Assembly: GCA_900550315.1 (NCBI GenBank)
Contig: URRK01000111.1
Span: forward strand, 1-5,945
Reading direction: 5' to 3'
Length of the DNA stretch: 5,945 nucleotides
Source of the DNA: an uncultured Oscillospiraceae bacterium
GTDB lineage: Bacteria > Bacillota > Clostridia > Oscillospirales > Acutalibacteraceae
Numbering within the stretch: the first letter of the stretch is position 1; each line of letters opens with the position of its first letter. A program made the position numbers and the translations under genes. Shown here piece by piece: positions 1-5,361 of the stretch. The notes under the pieces are model-generated. The model was not told the origin of the DNA, made no database searches, and was given only the letters and a program-made list of their open reading frames with translations.

Positions 1-6
1 ACTGCA

Positions 7-71
7 AATTTAAAAATCAACCGCCGGGCGGGGCTGCACAATTTGCGGCCTTGTTTGGCGGTTTTTAAATT
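7..71. terminator. Nested inverted repeat, possible bidirectional terminator
   Basis: Bases 7-14 pair with 64-71 and bases 19-25 (AACCGCC) pair with 57-63 (GGCGGTT), with 15-18 bulged out. An inner hairpin (32-37 with 45-50, one wobble pair, 7-nt loop) sits in the loop. The right arm runs straight into TTTTT on the + strand, and the minus-strand reading has TTGATTTTT after its own GC stem. It could therefore terminate an unseen + strand gene entering from the left as well as readthrough from the leftward regulator gene. It could also be a small imperfect repeat element; copies elsewhere cannot be tested here. Confidence 0.45.
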
Positions 72-75
72 AAAA

Positions 76-106
76 TTGGCCCTTGCCTTAAGTAGGCAAG
101 GGCCAA
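76..106 (-). terminator. Intrinsic terminator of the AraC-family gene
   Basis: A perfect 13-bp stem (76-88 with 94-106, arms TTGGCCCTTGCCT and its complement) with a 5-nt loop begins 18 nt beyond the stop codon of the leftward regulator gene. In the minus-strand reading it is followed by AATTTTAATTT, a moderately U-rich tail. The + strand reading has AAACTTTTT after the stem, so some activity in both directions is possible. Confidence 0.8.
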
Positions 107-124
107 AAACTTTTTAAAGGAGTT

Positions 125-910
125 TTAAGAGTGCCGCTTTTTGTACTCCCTTGGGGTGCAGCCGCTTAACGCCAAAAACTGGCGGTTAAAGCTGCGCAGT
201 GAGCTAAACCCAACCTGAAAAGCAATTTCGGTAATGCTTAGCTCGCCTTTTTTAATTAGATCGTAAGATTTTCGCACCCGAATGGCGTTAATAAAATCGG
301 TAAAGCTAATGCCAATTTCGCGGTTAAAAATGTGGGAAATATGGTATTTGTTAATATGTACATTCGCGGCAATGTCGTCCAGCGTCAAGGGGTCGTTGTA
401 ATGGGTGTTACAGTAAATTAAAATAGATTTTATGGTGCTAAGGTCGCGGTGGTTGGCCTCTACCAGCTCGGCGTTTTCCAATATTTTTGAAAGTATAATT
501 TGCAGGCAGCCGCAAATAATTTGCTGGCAGAATTTGCTGGGCTTGCCGCGTTCACAGGTAATAAGGTCAATGGTTTGAGAAATGCGGTCTAAATCAATTG
601 GAATAATGGGGTTTTGGGGCACCTGGTTTTTAAAAATGCTGGTGAATTCCGGAATAATATCGGGTGGAAAAATTAATAGCGAGTACAACAGATCGGGGGA
701 GTCATTTTCAAAATAATGCAGCTGATTAGGGAACGCAATAAAAGTATCCCCTTTTTGAATACGGCCGCCAATTCCGTCAGCGTAGGCGTAGGTAAAGCCG
801 TCTAAAATAATGGCTAATTCAACATGGTTATGCAAATGCGGCTCGCAGGCTACGCCATCGGCGGTGCGAAACTCAATACACTGGCCTTTATTTTCGTAAA
901 GCAGCGGCAT
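125..910 (-). CDS. AraC-family transcriptional regulator with cupin-like sensor domain
   Basis: A 261-residue DNA-binding regulator of the usual two-domain AraC layout. The N-terminal half is a cupin-like ligand domain: the H25-x-H27-x-H29-x-E31 cluster and the glycine-rich turn G49-R-I-Q-K-G54 followed by D55 and the P61-x-x-x-H65 motif match the jelly-roll sensors of sugar-responsive AraC proteins. The C-terminal domain, about residues 160-261, contains two helix-turn-helix units (about 176-197 and 225-246), the second with the family signature I-T-E-I-A-F-Q-V-G-F, then S-x-F-x-R-x-F and a final TPREYK. The ATG start is supported by AAAGGGGG (minus strand, 927-920) placed 9 nt upstream. It is divergent from the isomerase/oxidoreductase operon, so it probably controls that operon and perhaps itself in response to a sugar-like ligand. 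The family and fold are secure; the inducer is unknown. Confidence 0.92.
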   Translation of the reverse strand: MPLLYENKGQCIEFRTADGVACEPHLHNHVELAIILDGFTYAYADGIGGRIQKGDTFIAFPNQLHYFENDSPDLLYSLLIFPPDIIPEFTSIFKNQVPQNPIIPIDLDRISQTIDLITCERGKPSKFCQQIICGCLQIILSKILENAELVEANHRDLSTIKSILIYCNTHYNDPLTLDDIAANVHINKYHISHIFNREIGISFTDFINAIRVRKSYDLIKKGELSITEIAFQVGFSSLRSFNRQFLALSGCTPREYKKRHS

Positions 911-933
911 AAATTGGTTCCCCCTTTGGGTTA

Positions 934-1001
934 GGTTACAAACCGGCCCGGCAGGGCTGCGCCAAAAAAATTAAAACCGCAATATTTGGCGAGTTGTAAC
1001 C
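934..1001. promoter_or_regulatory. Inverted repeat in the divergent intergenic region, candidate operator
   Basis: GGTTACAA at 934-941 and its exact reverse complement TTGTAACC at 994-1001 flank the central part of the 164-bp space between the divergent regulator and isomerase genes. Their centres are 60 bp apart. The left copy lies 23 bp upstream of the regulator start codon, just beyond its ribosome binding site. The right copy overlaps the candidate -35 position for the rightward operon. This placement suits AraC-family control with DNA looping or autorepression, but an 8-bp match could be chance. Beyond this repeat and the candidate promoter, the intergenic region shows only A/T-rich tracts and a short GCCC/GGGC hairpin near 947-958. 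Confidence 0.4.
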
Positions 1002-1023
1002 CTTTTATGACTATCAATATAGC
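994..1023 (+). promoter_or_regulatory. Candidate weak promoter for the isomerase/oxidoreductase operon
   Basis: TTGTAA (994-999) and TATAGC (1018-1023) are separated by 18 nt; each matches four of six consensus positions. An alternative -10, TAAAAT at 1035-1040, is closer to consensus but has no recognisable -35 in front of it. Both readings describe a promoter that would need an activator, which fits the divergent AraC-family gene. No strong consensus promoter is present here, in contrast to those before ribU and hisS. Confidence 0.3.
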
Positions 1024-1060
1024 ACAGCAGCGATTAAAATACAAGTAGAATTTTTAAAAA

Positions 1061-1065
1061 AGGAG
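1061..1065 (+). promoter_or_regulatory. Ribosome binding site fixing the isomerase start
   Basis: AGGAG lies 9 nt before the ATG at 1075. It matters because the reading frame opened here is broken 19 codons later. It shows that the true gene start is at 1075 and not at the in-frame internal ATG at 1155, which would remove the first strand of the TIM barrel. Confidence 0.8.
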
Positions 1066-1074
1066 CGCTTTTTT

Positions 1075-1886
1075 ATGAAAACAGGCGTACAACTTTATTC
1101 GGTAAGAACCGACTTAGAGCAAGACTTTTTGGCACCTTAAAAAGGGTAAAGGAAATGGGCTACGACGGGGTAGAATTTGCTGGCCTTTACGGTAAAGATC
1201 CGGCCGAAATTAACCGTTATTGCAACGAGCTGGGGCTGGAGCCGATTTCGGCCCATGTACCGTTTGTTGAAATGCTGAACAACCTTGAAAAAGTAATGAG
1301 CGATTACGATGCCGTTGGCTGCAAATACATTGCCATTCCGTACCTTAACCCCGAGCATCGCCCCGGCCAGCCCGGCTTTAATGTGGTGCTGGAAAACGCC
1401 GAAAAAATTGGCCGCTGCGCCAAACAGCACGGTATGCAGCTGTTGTACCACAACCACAATTTTGAGTTTGAAAAAATTAACGGCGAATACGCGCTGGATG
1501 TTTTGTACCAGTCGGTTCCGGCCGAGTTTTTACAAACCGAGATTGATACTTGCTGGGTAAATGTAGCCGAGGAGGACCCGGCCGCTTATGTACGCAAATA
1601 TACCGGCCGTTCCCCGGTGGTTCATTTAAAAGATTTTTACAAAAAAGGCCATGTTACCGGCAATGTATTTAAGCTTATTGGCAGCGATGAGGAAGAGCAG
1701 TGCACCAAAGATTTTGAGTTCCGCCCCTTGGGCTGCGGTATGCAGGATGTACAGGGTTTGTTAGACGCCTCAAAGGACGCCGGCGCCGAGTGGGTAATTG
1801 TTGAGCAGGATGAAAACACCATGGGCCTTAGCCGTATGGAAAGTATTCAAAAAAGCATTGACTACTTAAAAACCTTAAAATATTAA
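1075..1886 (+). pseudogene. Sugar phosphate isomerase/epimerase (xylose-isomerase-like TIM barrel), frameshifted
   Basis: The reading frame from ATG 1075 begins MKTGVQLYSVRTDLEQDF, the classic start of this family, then hits TAA at 1138-1140. Restoring one base in the TTTTTGG run at 1126-1132 gives D-F-(L/F)-G-T-L-K-R-V-K-E-M-G-Y-D-G-V-E-F, which continues uninterrupted to the stop at 1886. The corrected protein is 270 residues, normal for the family. In corrected numbering, likely metal or catalytic residues are in the HNH cluster (126-128), D158 (in EIDTCW), H184 (in HLKDF) and E244 (in VEQDE). These enzymes are divalent-metal-dependent cytosolic isomerases or epimerases of sugars and keto-polyols (relatives include tagatose 3-epimerase and IolE/IolI); some relatives cleave keto-glycosides. 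It shares an operon with the oxidoreductase 32 bp downstream. Apart from the missing base the gene shows no decay, so sequencing error or very recent mutation is likely. The exact reaction is unknown. Confidence 0.85.
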
Positions 1887-1918
1887 TTAAAAATTAGAAT
1901 TACAGGAGGAACAACAAG

Positions 1919-3085
1919 ATGTCTGACGAAGTATTGAGCCAATTTCAAGCCGCCCCGGAGCAGGAGGAGAAAAAGGCAAGCCGTGTACTAAAGTTTGGTA
2001 TTATTGGTACGGGCTGGATTGCTGAATCACACGCAAAGGTATTGCTGGAAATGGAAAACGCCGAGGTTACCTGCATGGCCGATCTCATTCCCGGCAAGGC
2101 CGAAAAGTTTTGCGTAAAGCAGGGCTTTGACCCTGAAAAGGTGCATTTTTACAAAGACCATAAAGAATTGATCGACAACGAGCCGGATCTGGATGCCGTT
2201 TGTGTTTGCACCTACAACGCAACGCACAAGGAGTGTACCGTTTACGCGTTGGATCACGGCGTTAATGTTATGCTGGAAAAACCTATGTCGGTTACCATTG
2301 AAGAGGCGGAGGAGATGATTGCCGCCGAGCACCGCAGCGGTAAAATTCTTTCGGTTGGTTTTCAGCCGCGCATGGATGCCAATATGCAAAAAATCAAAGA
2401 AATTGTACAGTCGGGTGAATTAGGGGATATTTACTACATTCAAACCGGCGGCGGCCGCCGTCGCGGTATTCCGTGCAGCACCTTTATTGAGCAAAAAACT
2501 GCCGGTATTGGCGCGTTGGGCGATATTGGCTGCTATTCTTTAGATATGGTTCTAAACGCCATTGGCTACCCCAAGCCGCTAACCGTTTCGGGCTACAAGT
2601 CCGACTTTTTCGGCAAAAACCCCAAGGTGCTTTCCGAAAAGGACGCCGCCCGCTTTAATGTAGACGACTTTGCCGCAGCCTTTATTCGCTTAGAGGGCGG
2701 CATTGTGCTGGACTTTAGAATTGCCTGGGCCATGAACTTAGATACCCCCGGAGACACTATTATTATGGGCACCAAGGGCGGCCTGCGTATTCCCTCTACC
2801 GAGTGCTGGAACGGCTCAATAGGCGGGGAAATGACCGTTTACAAGCAGGTTGGCTCCTCGCAGGTTGAGTTTAAAATTCCGGCCTGCAAAAACAGCGGCT
2901 ACGCCGCAAAGGGCCTGTTTTACGCCAAGCTGGCCAGCTTTGCCGACGCTATTTTAAACGGCGGCAGCGCACCGGTTCCCACCAGCCAAATTTACTACAA
3001 CCAAGCTATTATTGACGGTATTGTAAAATCGGCAAACGCCGGGCGCGAGATTGAGCTGAATTTAAAAGACTACAACAGCCTGTAA
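1919..3085 (+). CDS. Gfo/Idh/MocA-family NAD(P)-dependent oxidoreductase
   Basis: A 388-residue cytosolic oxidoreductase. A charged extension of about 22 residues precedes the Rossmann fold, whose dinucleotide motif is G-I-I-G-T-G-W-I-A (27-35). The family EKP motif is at E120-K121-P122, with K121 the expected catalytic lysine. The C-terminal alpha/beta domain carries G-D202-I-G-C-Y206-S-L-D209; Y206 stands where many relatives have histidine, and the D-x3-Y arrangement resembles glucose-fructose oxidoreductase and dihydrodiol dehydrogenase-type members. Such enzymes oxidise or reduce a hydroxyl/keto group on sugars, inositols or glycosides. The start is supported by a perfect AGGAGG 9 nt upstream (1904-1909). 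It follows the TIM-barrel isomerase by 32 bp with no terminator between them, so the two are probably cotranscribed and act on the same substrate. Family assignment is secure; substrate and cofactor preference are not. Confidence 0.93.
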   Translation: MSDEVLSQFQAAPEQEEKKASRVLKFGIIGTGWIAESHAKVLLEMENAEVTCMADLIPGKAEKFCVKQGFDPEKVHFYKDHKELIDNEPDLDAVCVCTYNATHKECTVYALDHGVNVMLEKPMSVTIEEAEEMIAAEHRSGKILSVGFQPRMDANMQKIKEIVQSGELGDIYYIQTGGGRRRGIPCSTFIEQKTAGIGALGDIGCYSLDMVLNAIGYPKPLTVSGYKSDFFGKNPKVLSEKDAARFNVDDFAAAFIRLEGGIVLDFRIAWAMNLDTPGDTIIMGTKGGLRIPSTECWNGSIGGEMTVYKQVGSSQVEFKIPACKNSGYAAKGLFYAKLASFADAILNGGSAPVPTSQIYYNQAIIDGIVKSANAGREIELNLKDYNSL

Positions 3086-3099
3086 ATTTAGTTTTTTTT
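3056..3099 (+). terminator. Possible intrinsic terminator overlapping the oxidoreductase stop codon
   Basis: CTGAATTTA (3056-3064) pairs with TAAATTTAG (3083-3091), nine pairs including one G-T, and is followed directly by eight T residues (3092-3099). The 5' arm lies in the last codons and the 3' arm contains the stop. The stem is A/T-rich and the loop is long (18 nt), so efficiency may be low, but the uninterrupted T8 tract right before the next promoter supports the call. Confidence 0.5.
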
Positions 3100-3109
3100 G
3101 CACGCGGTA

Positions 3110-3138
3110 TTGACAATTTTTATTCGCGGTGTTACAAT
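3110..3138 (+). promoter_or_regulatory. Sigma-A-type promoter of the riboswitch-ribU unit
   Basis: A perfect -35 TTGACA (3110-3115) and a -10 TACAAT (3133-3138, five of six consensus) are separated by 17 nt. Transcription would begin around 3145, a few bases before the riboswitch closing helix. A near-consensus promoter suits a unit regulated after initiation, by the riboswitch. Confidence 0.9.
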
Positions 3139-3152
3139 GTAAAAAACAAAAA

Positions 3153-3259
3153 ATCTTCAGGGCGGGGTGCAACTCCCCACCGGTGGTACAGCCCACGAGC
3201 CATTTTGGTTGATTTGGTGAAATTCCAAAGCCGACGGTATAGTCCGGATGAAAGAGGAT
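3153..3259 (+). promoter_or_regulatory. FMN riboswitch (RFN element)
   Basis: The conserved RFN blocks appear in order: ATCTTC, AGGGCGGGGTG, ACTCCCCACCGG, AGCCCACGA, GGTGAAATTCC, AGCCGACGGT, AGTCCGGATG and the closing GAGGAT. The P1 helix is ATCTTC (3153-3158) with GAGGAT (3254-3259), one G-U pair. GGGG (3164-3167) pairs with CCCC (3175-3178). The helix usually written CCGG/CCGG is here TTTGG (3213-3217) with CCAAA (3225-3229), a compensated change that argues for a working fold. The RNA binds flavin mononucleotide, and in Bacillota it usually turns off riboflavin synthesis or uptake genes. Here it precedes ribU, with a terminator in between, so high FMN should cause premature termination. 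Confidence 0.96.
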
Positions 3260-3280
3260 CATAGCATTTTACCACCCTTT

Positions 3281-3316
3281 GCCCGAAGGCTTTTTGCTTT
3301 CGGGCAATTTTTGTTT
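3281..3316 (+). terminator. Riboswitch-controlled intrinsic terminator (expression platform)
   Basis: GCCCGAAGGC (3281-3290) pairs with GCTTTCGGGC (3296-3305), ten pairs with one G-T, around a TTTTT loop, and is followed by AATTTTTGTTTT. It lies 21 nt after the riboswitch and about 50 nt before ribU. The ascending arm GCCCGAAG (3281-3288) can alternatively pair with CTTC-A-GGGC at 3155-3163, the 5' side of the riboswitch, with the A at 3159 bulged. That gives a mutually exclusive antiterminator when FMN is absent. Confidence 0.9.
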
Positions 3317-3364
3317 TCATTTTAAAGGCTGCCGCAAAGGGCGCCGTGTTAGGAGTAATGTTTT

Positions 3365-3955
3365 ATGAAAAATCAACCCGCTACCCGCAAAATTGCCGTT
3401 ACCGCCGTGTTTGGCGCGCTAAGCGCGCTGCTAATGTTTTTAGAATTTTCGGTGCCGCTTATGCCGGGGTTTATTAAGCTGGATTTCTCAGACCTGCCGG
3501 CATTGATTGCCGCCTTTGCCTACGGCCCGCTCAGCGGGGTAATAATCTGCTTTATTAAAAACCTCATTCACCTTTTGTTTTCGGGCACCTTAGGCGTTGG
3601 CGAGCTTTCTAACTTTATTTTGTCGGGCATTTACGCCGCGGTGGCCGGGCTGGTCTACCGCCGCTTTAAAACCCGCAAGGGGGCGCTGTTAGGCTCTTTG
3701 GCCGGGGCGGCCGCCAGCGCGGTGTTGGGCGTTTTTAGCAATTACTTTTTGGTGTACCCGCTTTATGCCAAGCTGCTAATGCCGGTTAGCGCCATTTTGG
3801 GTATGTACCGTACCATACTGCCCGGGGTGCAAAATTTGTTTATGGCACTGCTAATTTTTAACCTGCCGTTTACCTTTGTAAAAGGGGTCTTGGTGGCGGC
3901 AATCTGCTTTGCCGTTTACAAGCCGCTGCGCCCTATTTTAAAGGGCAGAGCGTAA
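3365..3955 (+). CDS. ribU: Riboflavin ECF transporter substrate-binding component RibU
   Basis: A 196-residue hydrophobic membrane protein, normal length for the S component of an energy-coupling factor transporter that imports riboflavin with the shared EcfA/EcfA'/EcfT module, which is encoded elsewhere. About six membrane segments can be seen, roughly 10-28, 46-64, 82-98, 107-130, 143-164 and 168-187. The first carries A14-x-x-x-A18, the small-residue motif with which S components contact EcfT. RibU-type blocks include L-D40-F-S-D43-L-P, G-P-L-S-G, K65-N66 and G-E80-x-x-N83-F. The start is set by AGGAG (3351-3355) 9 nt upstream; the ATG at 3358 lies out of frame and too close. Regulation by FMN is evident from the riboswitch and terminator directly upstream. 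The gene is monocistronic, closed by its own terminator. Confidence 0.93.
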   Translation: MKNQPATRKIAVTAVFGALSALLMFLEFSVPLMPGFIKLDFSDLPALIAAFAYGPLSGVIICFIKNLIHLLFSGTLGVGELSNFILSGIYAAVAGLVYRRFKTRKGALLGSLAGAAASAVLGVFSNYFLVYPLYAKLLMPVSAILGMYRTILPGVQNLFMALLIFNLPFTFVKGVLVAAICFAVYKPLRPILKGRA

Positions 3956-3969
3956 CGCCAGGGGCCGTA

Positions 3970-4016
3970 AGCGCAAGGTTTGTACCAATTAAACCGGTGT
4001 AAATCCTGCGCTTTTT
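3970..4016 (+). terminator. Intrinsic terminator after ribU
   Basis: The 5' arm at 3970-3986 (starting AGCGCA) pairs with the 3' arm at 3996-4012 (ending TGCGCT): 16 pairs with two G-T wobbles, single bulges at 3976 and 4004, and a 9-nt loop. The stem ends in a TTTTT run (4012-4016). It starts 15 nt past the ribU stop and separates ribU from the hisS promoter. The rest of the 170-bp gap holds only that promoter and the hisS ribosome binding site. Confidence 0.75.
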
Positions 4017-4058
4017 GCTGCTCGGCCTTTGTAAATGGTAAAAAGTCTGCTTTCACAC

Positions 4059-4087
4059 TTGCAATCGCGCCGCGTTTCCGTTATACT
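4059..4087 (+). promoter_or_regulatory. Sigma-A-type promoter of hisS
   Basis: TTGCAA (4059-4064, four of six consensus) and TATACT (4082-4087, five of six) are spaced by 17 nt. The predicted start near 4094 leaves a leader of only about 30 nt, too short for a T-box riboswitch, which controls many aminoacyl-tRNA synthetase genes in Bacillota. Expression is therefore probably constitutive or regulated by other means. Confidence 0.75.
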
Positions 4088-4125
4088 TATTAATAGTTTG
4101 GTATTTTGTTTCAAGGAGCAGTTAC

Positions 4126-5361
4126 ATGAAATTTATTAAAACGCCGGTTAAGGGCATGAACGATTTTTTACCAGCCGATATGGCGCTGCGCGAGTATGTG
4201 CTTTCGGTTATTAAGCAAACCTACAAGGGCTTTGGCTTTAGCCAAATTGAAACCCCGGTAATGGAGCATATTGAAAATTTGCAAAGCAACCAGGGCGGGG
4301 AGAATGAAAAATTAATTTTTAAGGTTTTAAAGCGCGGCGAAAAGCTGAATGTTGCCGCCGCGCAGCAGGAGGCGGATGTGGTAGACAGCGGCCTTAGGTA
4401 CGACCTTACCCTGCCGCTTGCACGTTACTACGCCAACAATGCCGAGCAGCTTTGCTCCCCCTTTAAGGCACTGCAAATTGGCAATGTTTTTCGGGCCGAC
4501 CGCCCGCAAAAAGGCCGTTTTCGCCAGTTTATGCAATGTGATATTGACATTTTGGGCGACGATTCCATGCTGGCCGAAACCGAGCTGGTGCTGGCCACTA
4601 CAACCCTGCTTTTAAAGCTGGGCTTTCGGGGCTTTAAGGTGCGAGTTAACGACCGTCGCATTTTAAAAGCGATGGCTGATTATTGCAGCTTTGCGCCCGA
4701 GCAGCTGAGCAAGGTTTTTATTAGCTTAGATAAATTAGATAAAATTGGTCCGCAGGGCGTAGAGCAGGAGCTGCTTTTAAACGGTTTTGCGCCCGAGCAG
4801 GTGCAAAAGTATTTAGCCCTGTTTTTAAACCGGGACGGGCAAACCTGCACCGAGCTTTGCGCCAATTTGGGCAGCTTTTTAGCGCCCGGTATTGCCGAGG
4901 GGTTAGACCGCCTAATTGCTGACATTAAAGCCACCGGCGGGGATTTTGAATTTACCTTTGACCCAACCCTGGTGCGCGGCATGGGCTACTACACCGGTAC
5001 GATTTTTGAAATTGAAATGGCCGGGCTGGGCTGCTCGGTTGCCGGCGGCGGCCGGTACGATAAAATGATTGGCAATTTTGGTGCCAACCCCACCCCCGCC
5101 TGCGGATTTTCTATTGGTTTTGAGCGCATTATTACTATTTTAAAAGACCAGGGCTTTACCCCGCCCGAGACGCCAGGCGGCATAGCTGTTTTGGTAGATA
5201 AAAAAGCTGAACCGGCGGCGGTTTCGGCCGCCTTTGCAAAAGCCGGGCAGCAGCGCGCGCAGGGTGTGCGGGTAACGGTTTTAAAACGCGGCAAAAACGC
5301 CAAACGCCAAAAAGAGCAGCTAACTGCTTTGGGTTACAACGAAATACAAGAGGTTTTTTAA
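4126..5361 (+). CDS. hisS: Histidyl-tRNA synthetase, short anticodon-binding domain
   Basis: A class II aminoacyl-tRNA synthetase that charges tRNA-His with histidine in the cytosol. Seen in order: K9-G-M-N-D-F-L-P; motif 1 around G37-F-x-x-I-E-T-P-V; R91-Y-D-L-T-L-P; motif 2 with F122-R-A-D-R-P and G130-R-F-R-Q-F-M-Q-C-D-I-D; V174-N-D-R-R-I-L; the histidine-specific L282-V-R-G-M-G-Y-Y-T-G, where R284 matches the catalytic arginine of E. coli HisRS; and motif 3 G307-G-G-R-Y-D with G-F-E-R near 331-334. The QCDID and VNDRRIL blocks resemble eukaryotic/archaeal-type HisRS rather than the E. coli type. The histidine-binding loop has G287 where most enzymes have aspartate. The anticodon domain (about 351-411) is some 30 residues shorter than usual and ends abruptly at the next gene. 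HisZ is unlikely because the synthetase-specific motifs are intact. Start: AGGAG 7 nt upstream (4114-4118). Confidence 0.95.
   Translation: MKFIKTPVKGMNDFLPADMALREYVLSVIKQTYKGFGFSQIETPVMEHIENLQSNQGGENEKLIFKVLKRGEKLNVAAAQQEADVVDSGLRYDLTLPLARYYANNAEQLCSPFKALQIGNVFRADRPQKGRFRQFMQCDIDILGDDSMLAETELVLATTTLLLKLGFRGFKVRVNDRRILKAMADYCSFAPEQLSKVFISLDKLDKIGPQGVEQELLLNGFAPEQVQKYLALFLNRDGQTCTELCANLGSFLAPGIAEGLDRLIADIKATGGDFEFTFDPTLVRGMGYYTGTIFEIEMAGLGCSVAGGGRYDKMIGNFGANPTPACGFSIGFERIITILKDQGFTPPETPGGIAVLVDKKAEPAAVSAAFAKAGQQRAQGVRVTVLKRGKNAKRQKEQLTALGYNEIQEVF

Noticed and set aside
1137..1457. 106-residue minus-strand open frame opposite the isomerase gene
   Set aside because: It lies antisense to a strongly supported gene, has no recognisable domain and mirrors the coding strand's composition.
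1155..1886. Internal ATG at 1155 as the real start of the isomerase
   Set aside because: An AAAGGG lies 8 nt upstream, but this start would drop the first barrel strand, which is perfectly encoded upstream with its own better ribosome binding site at 1061-1065.
2027..2389. 120-residue minus-strand open frame inside the oxidoreductase gene
   Set aside because: It is an antisense shadow of a clear Gfo/Idh/MocA gene, with no family motif.
3062..3320. Two minus-strand open frames across the ribU leader
   Set aside because: The stretch is explained by a promoter, a complete FMN riboswitch and a terminator on the + strand.
3956..4125. T-box riboswitch upstream of hisS
   Set aside because: The promoter at 4059-4087 leaves only about 30 nt of leader, and the hairpin further upstream is the ribU terminator; no T-box sequence is seen.
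4126..5361. HisZ, the regulatory HisRS paralogue of histidine biosynthesis
   Set aside because: The histidine-specific loop, the catalytic arginine, motifs 2 and 3 and part of the anticodon domain are present, and no his biosynthesis gene is adjacent.
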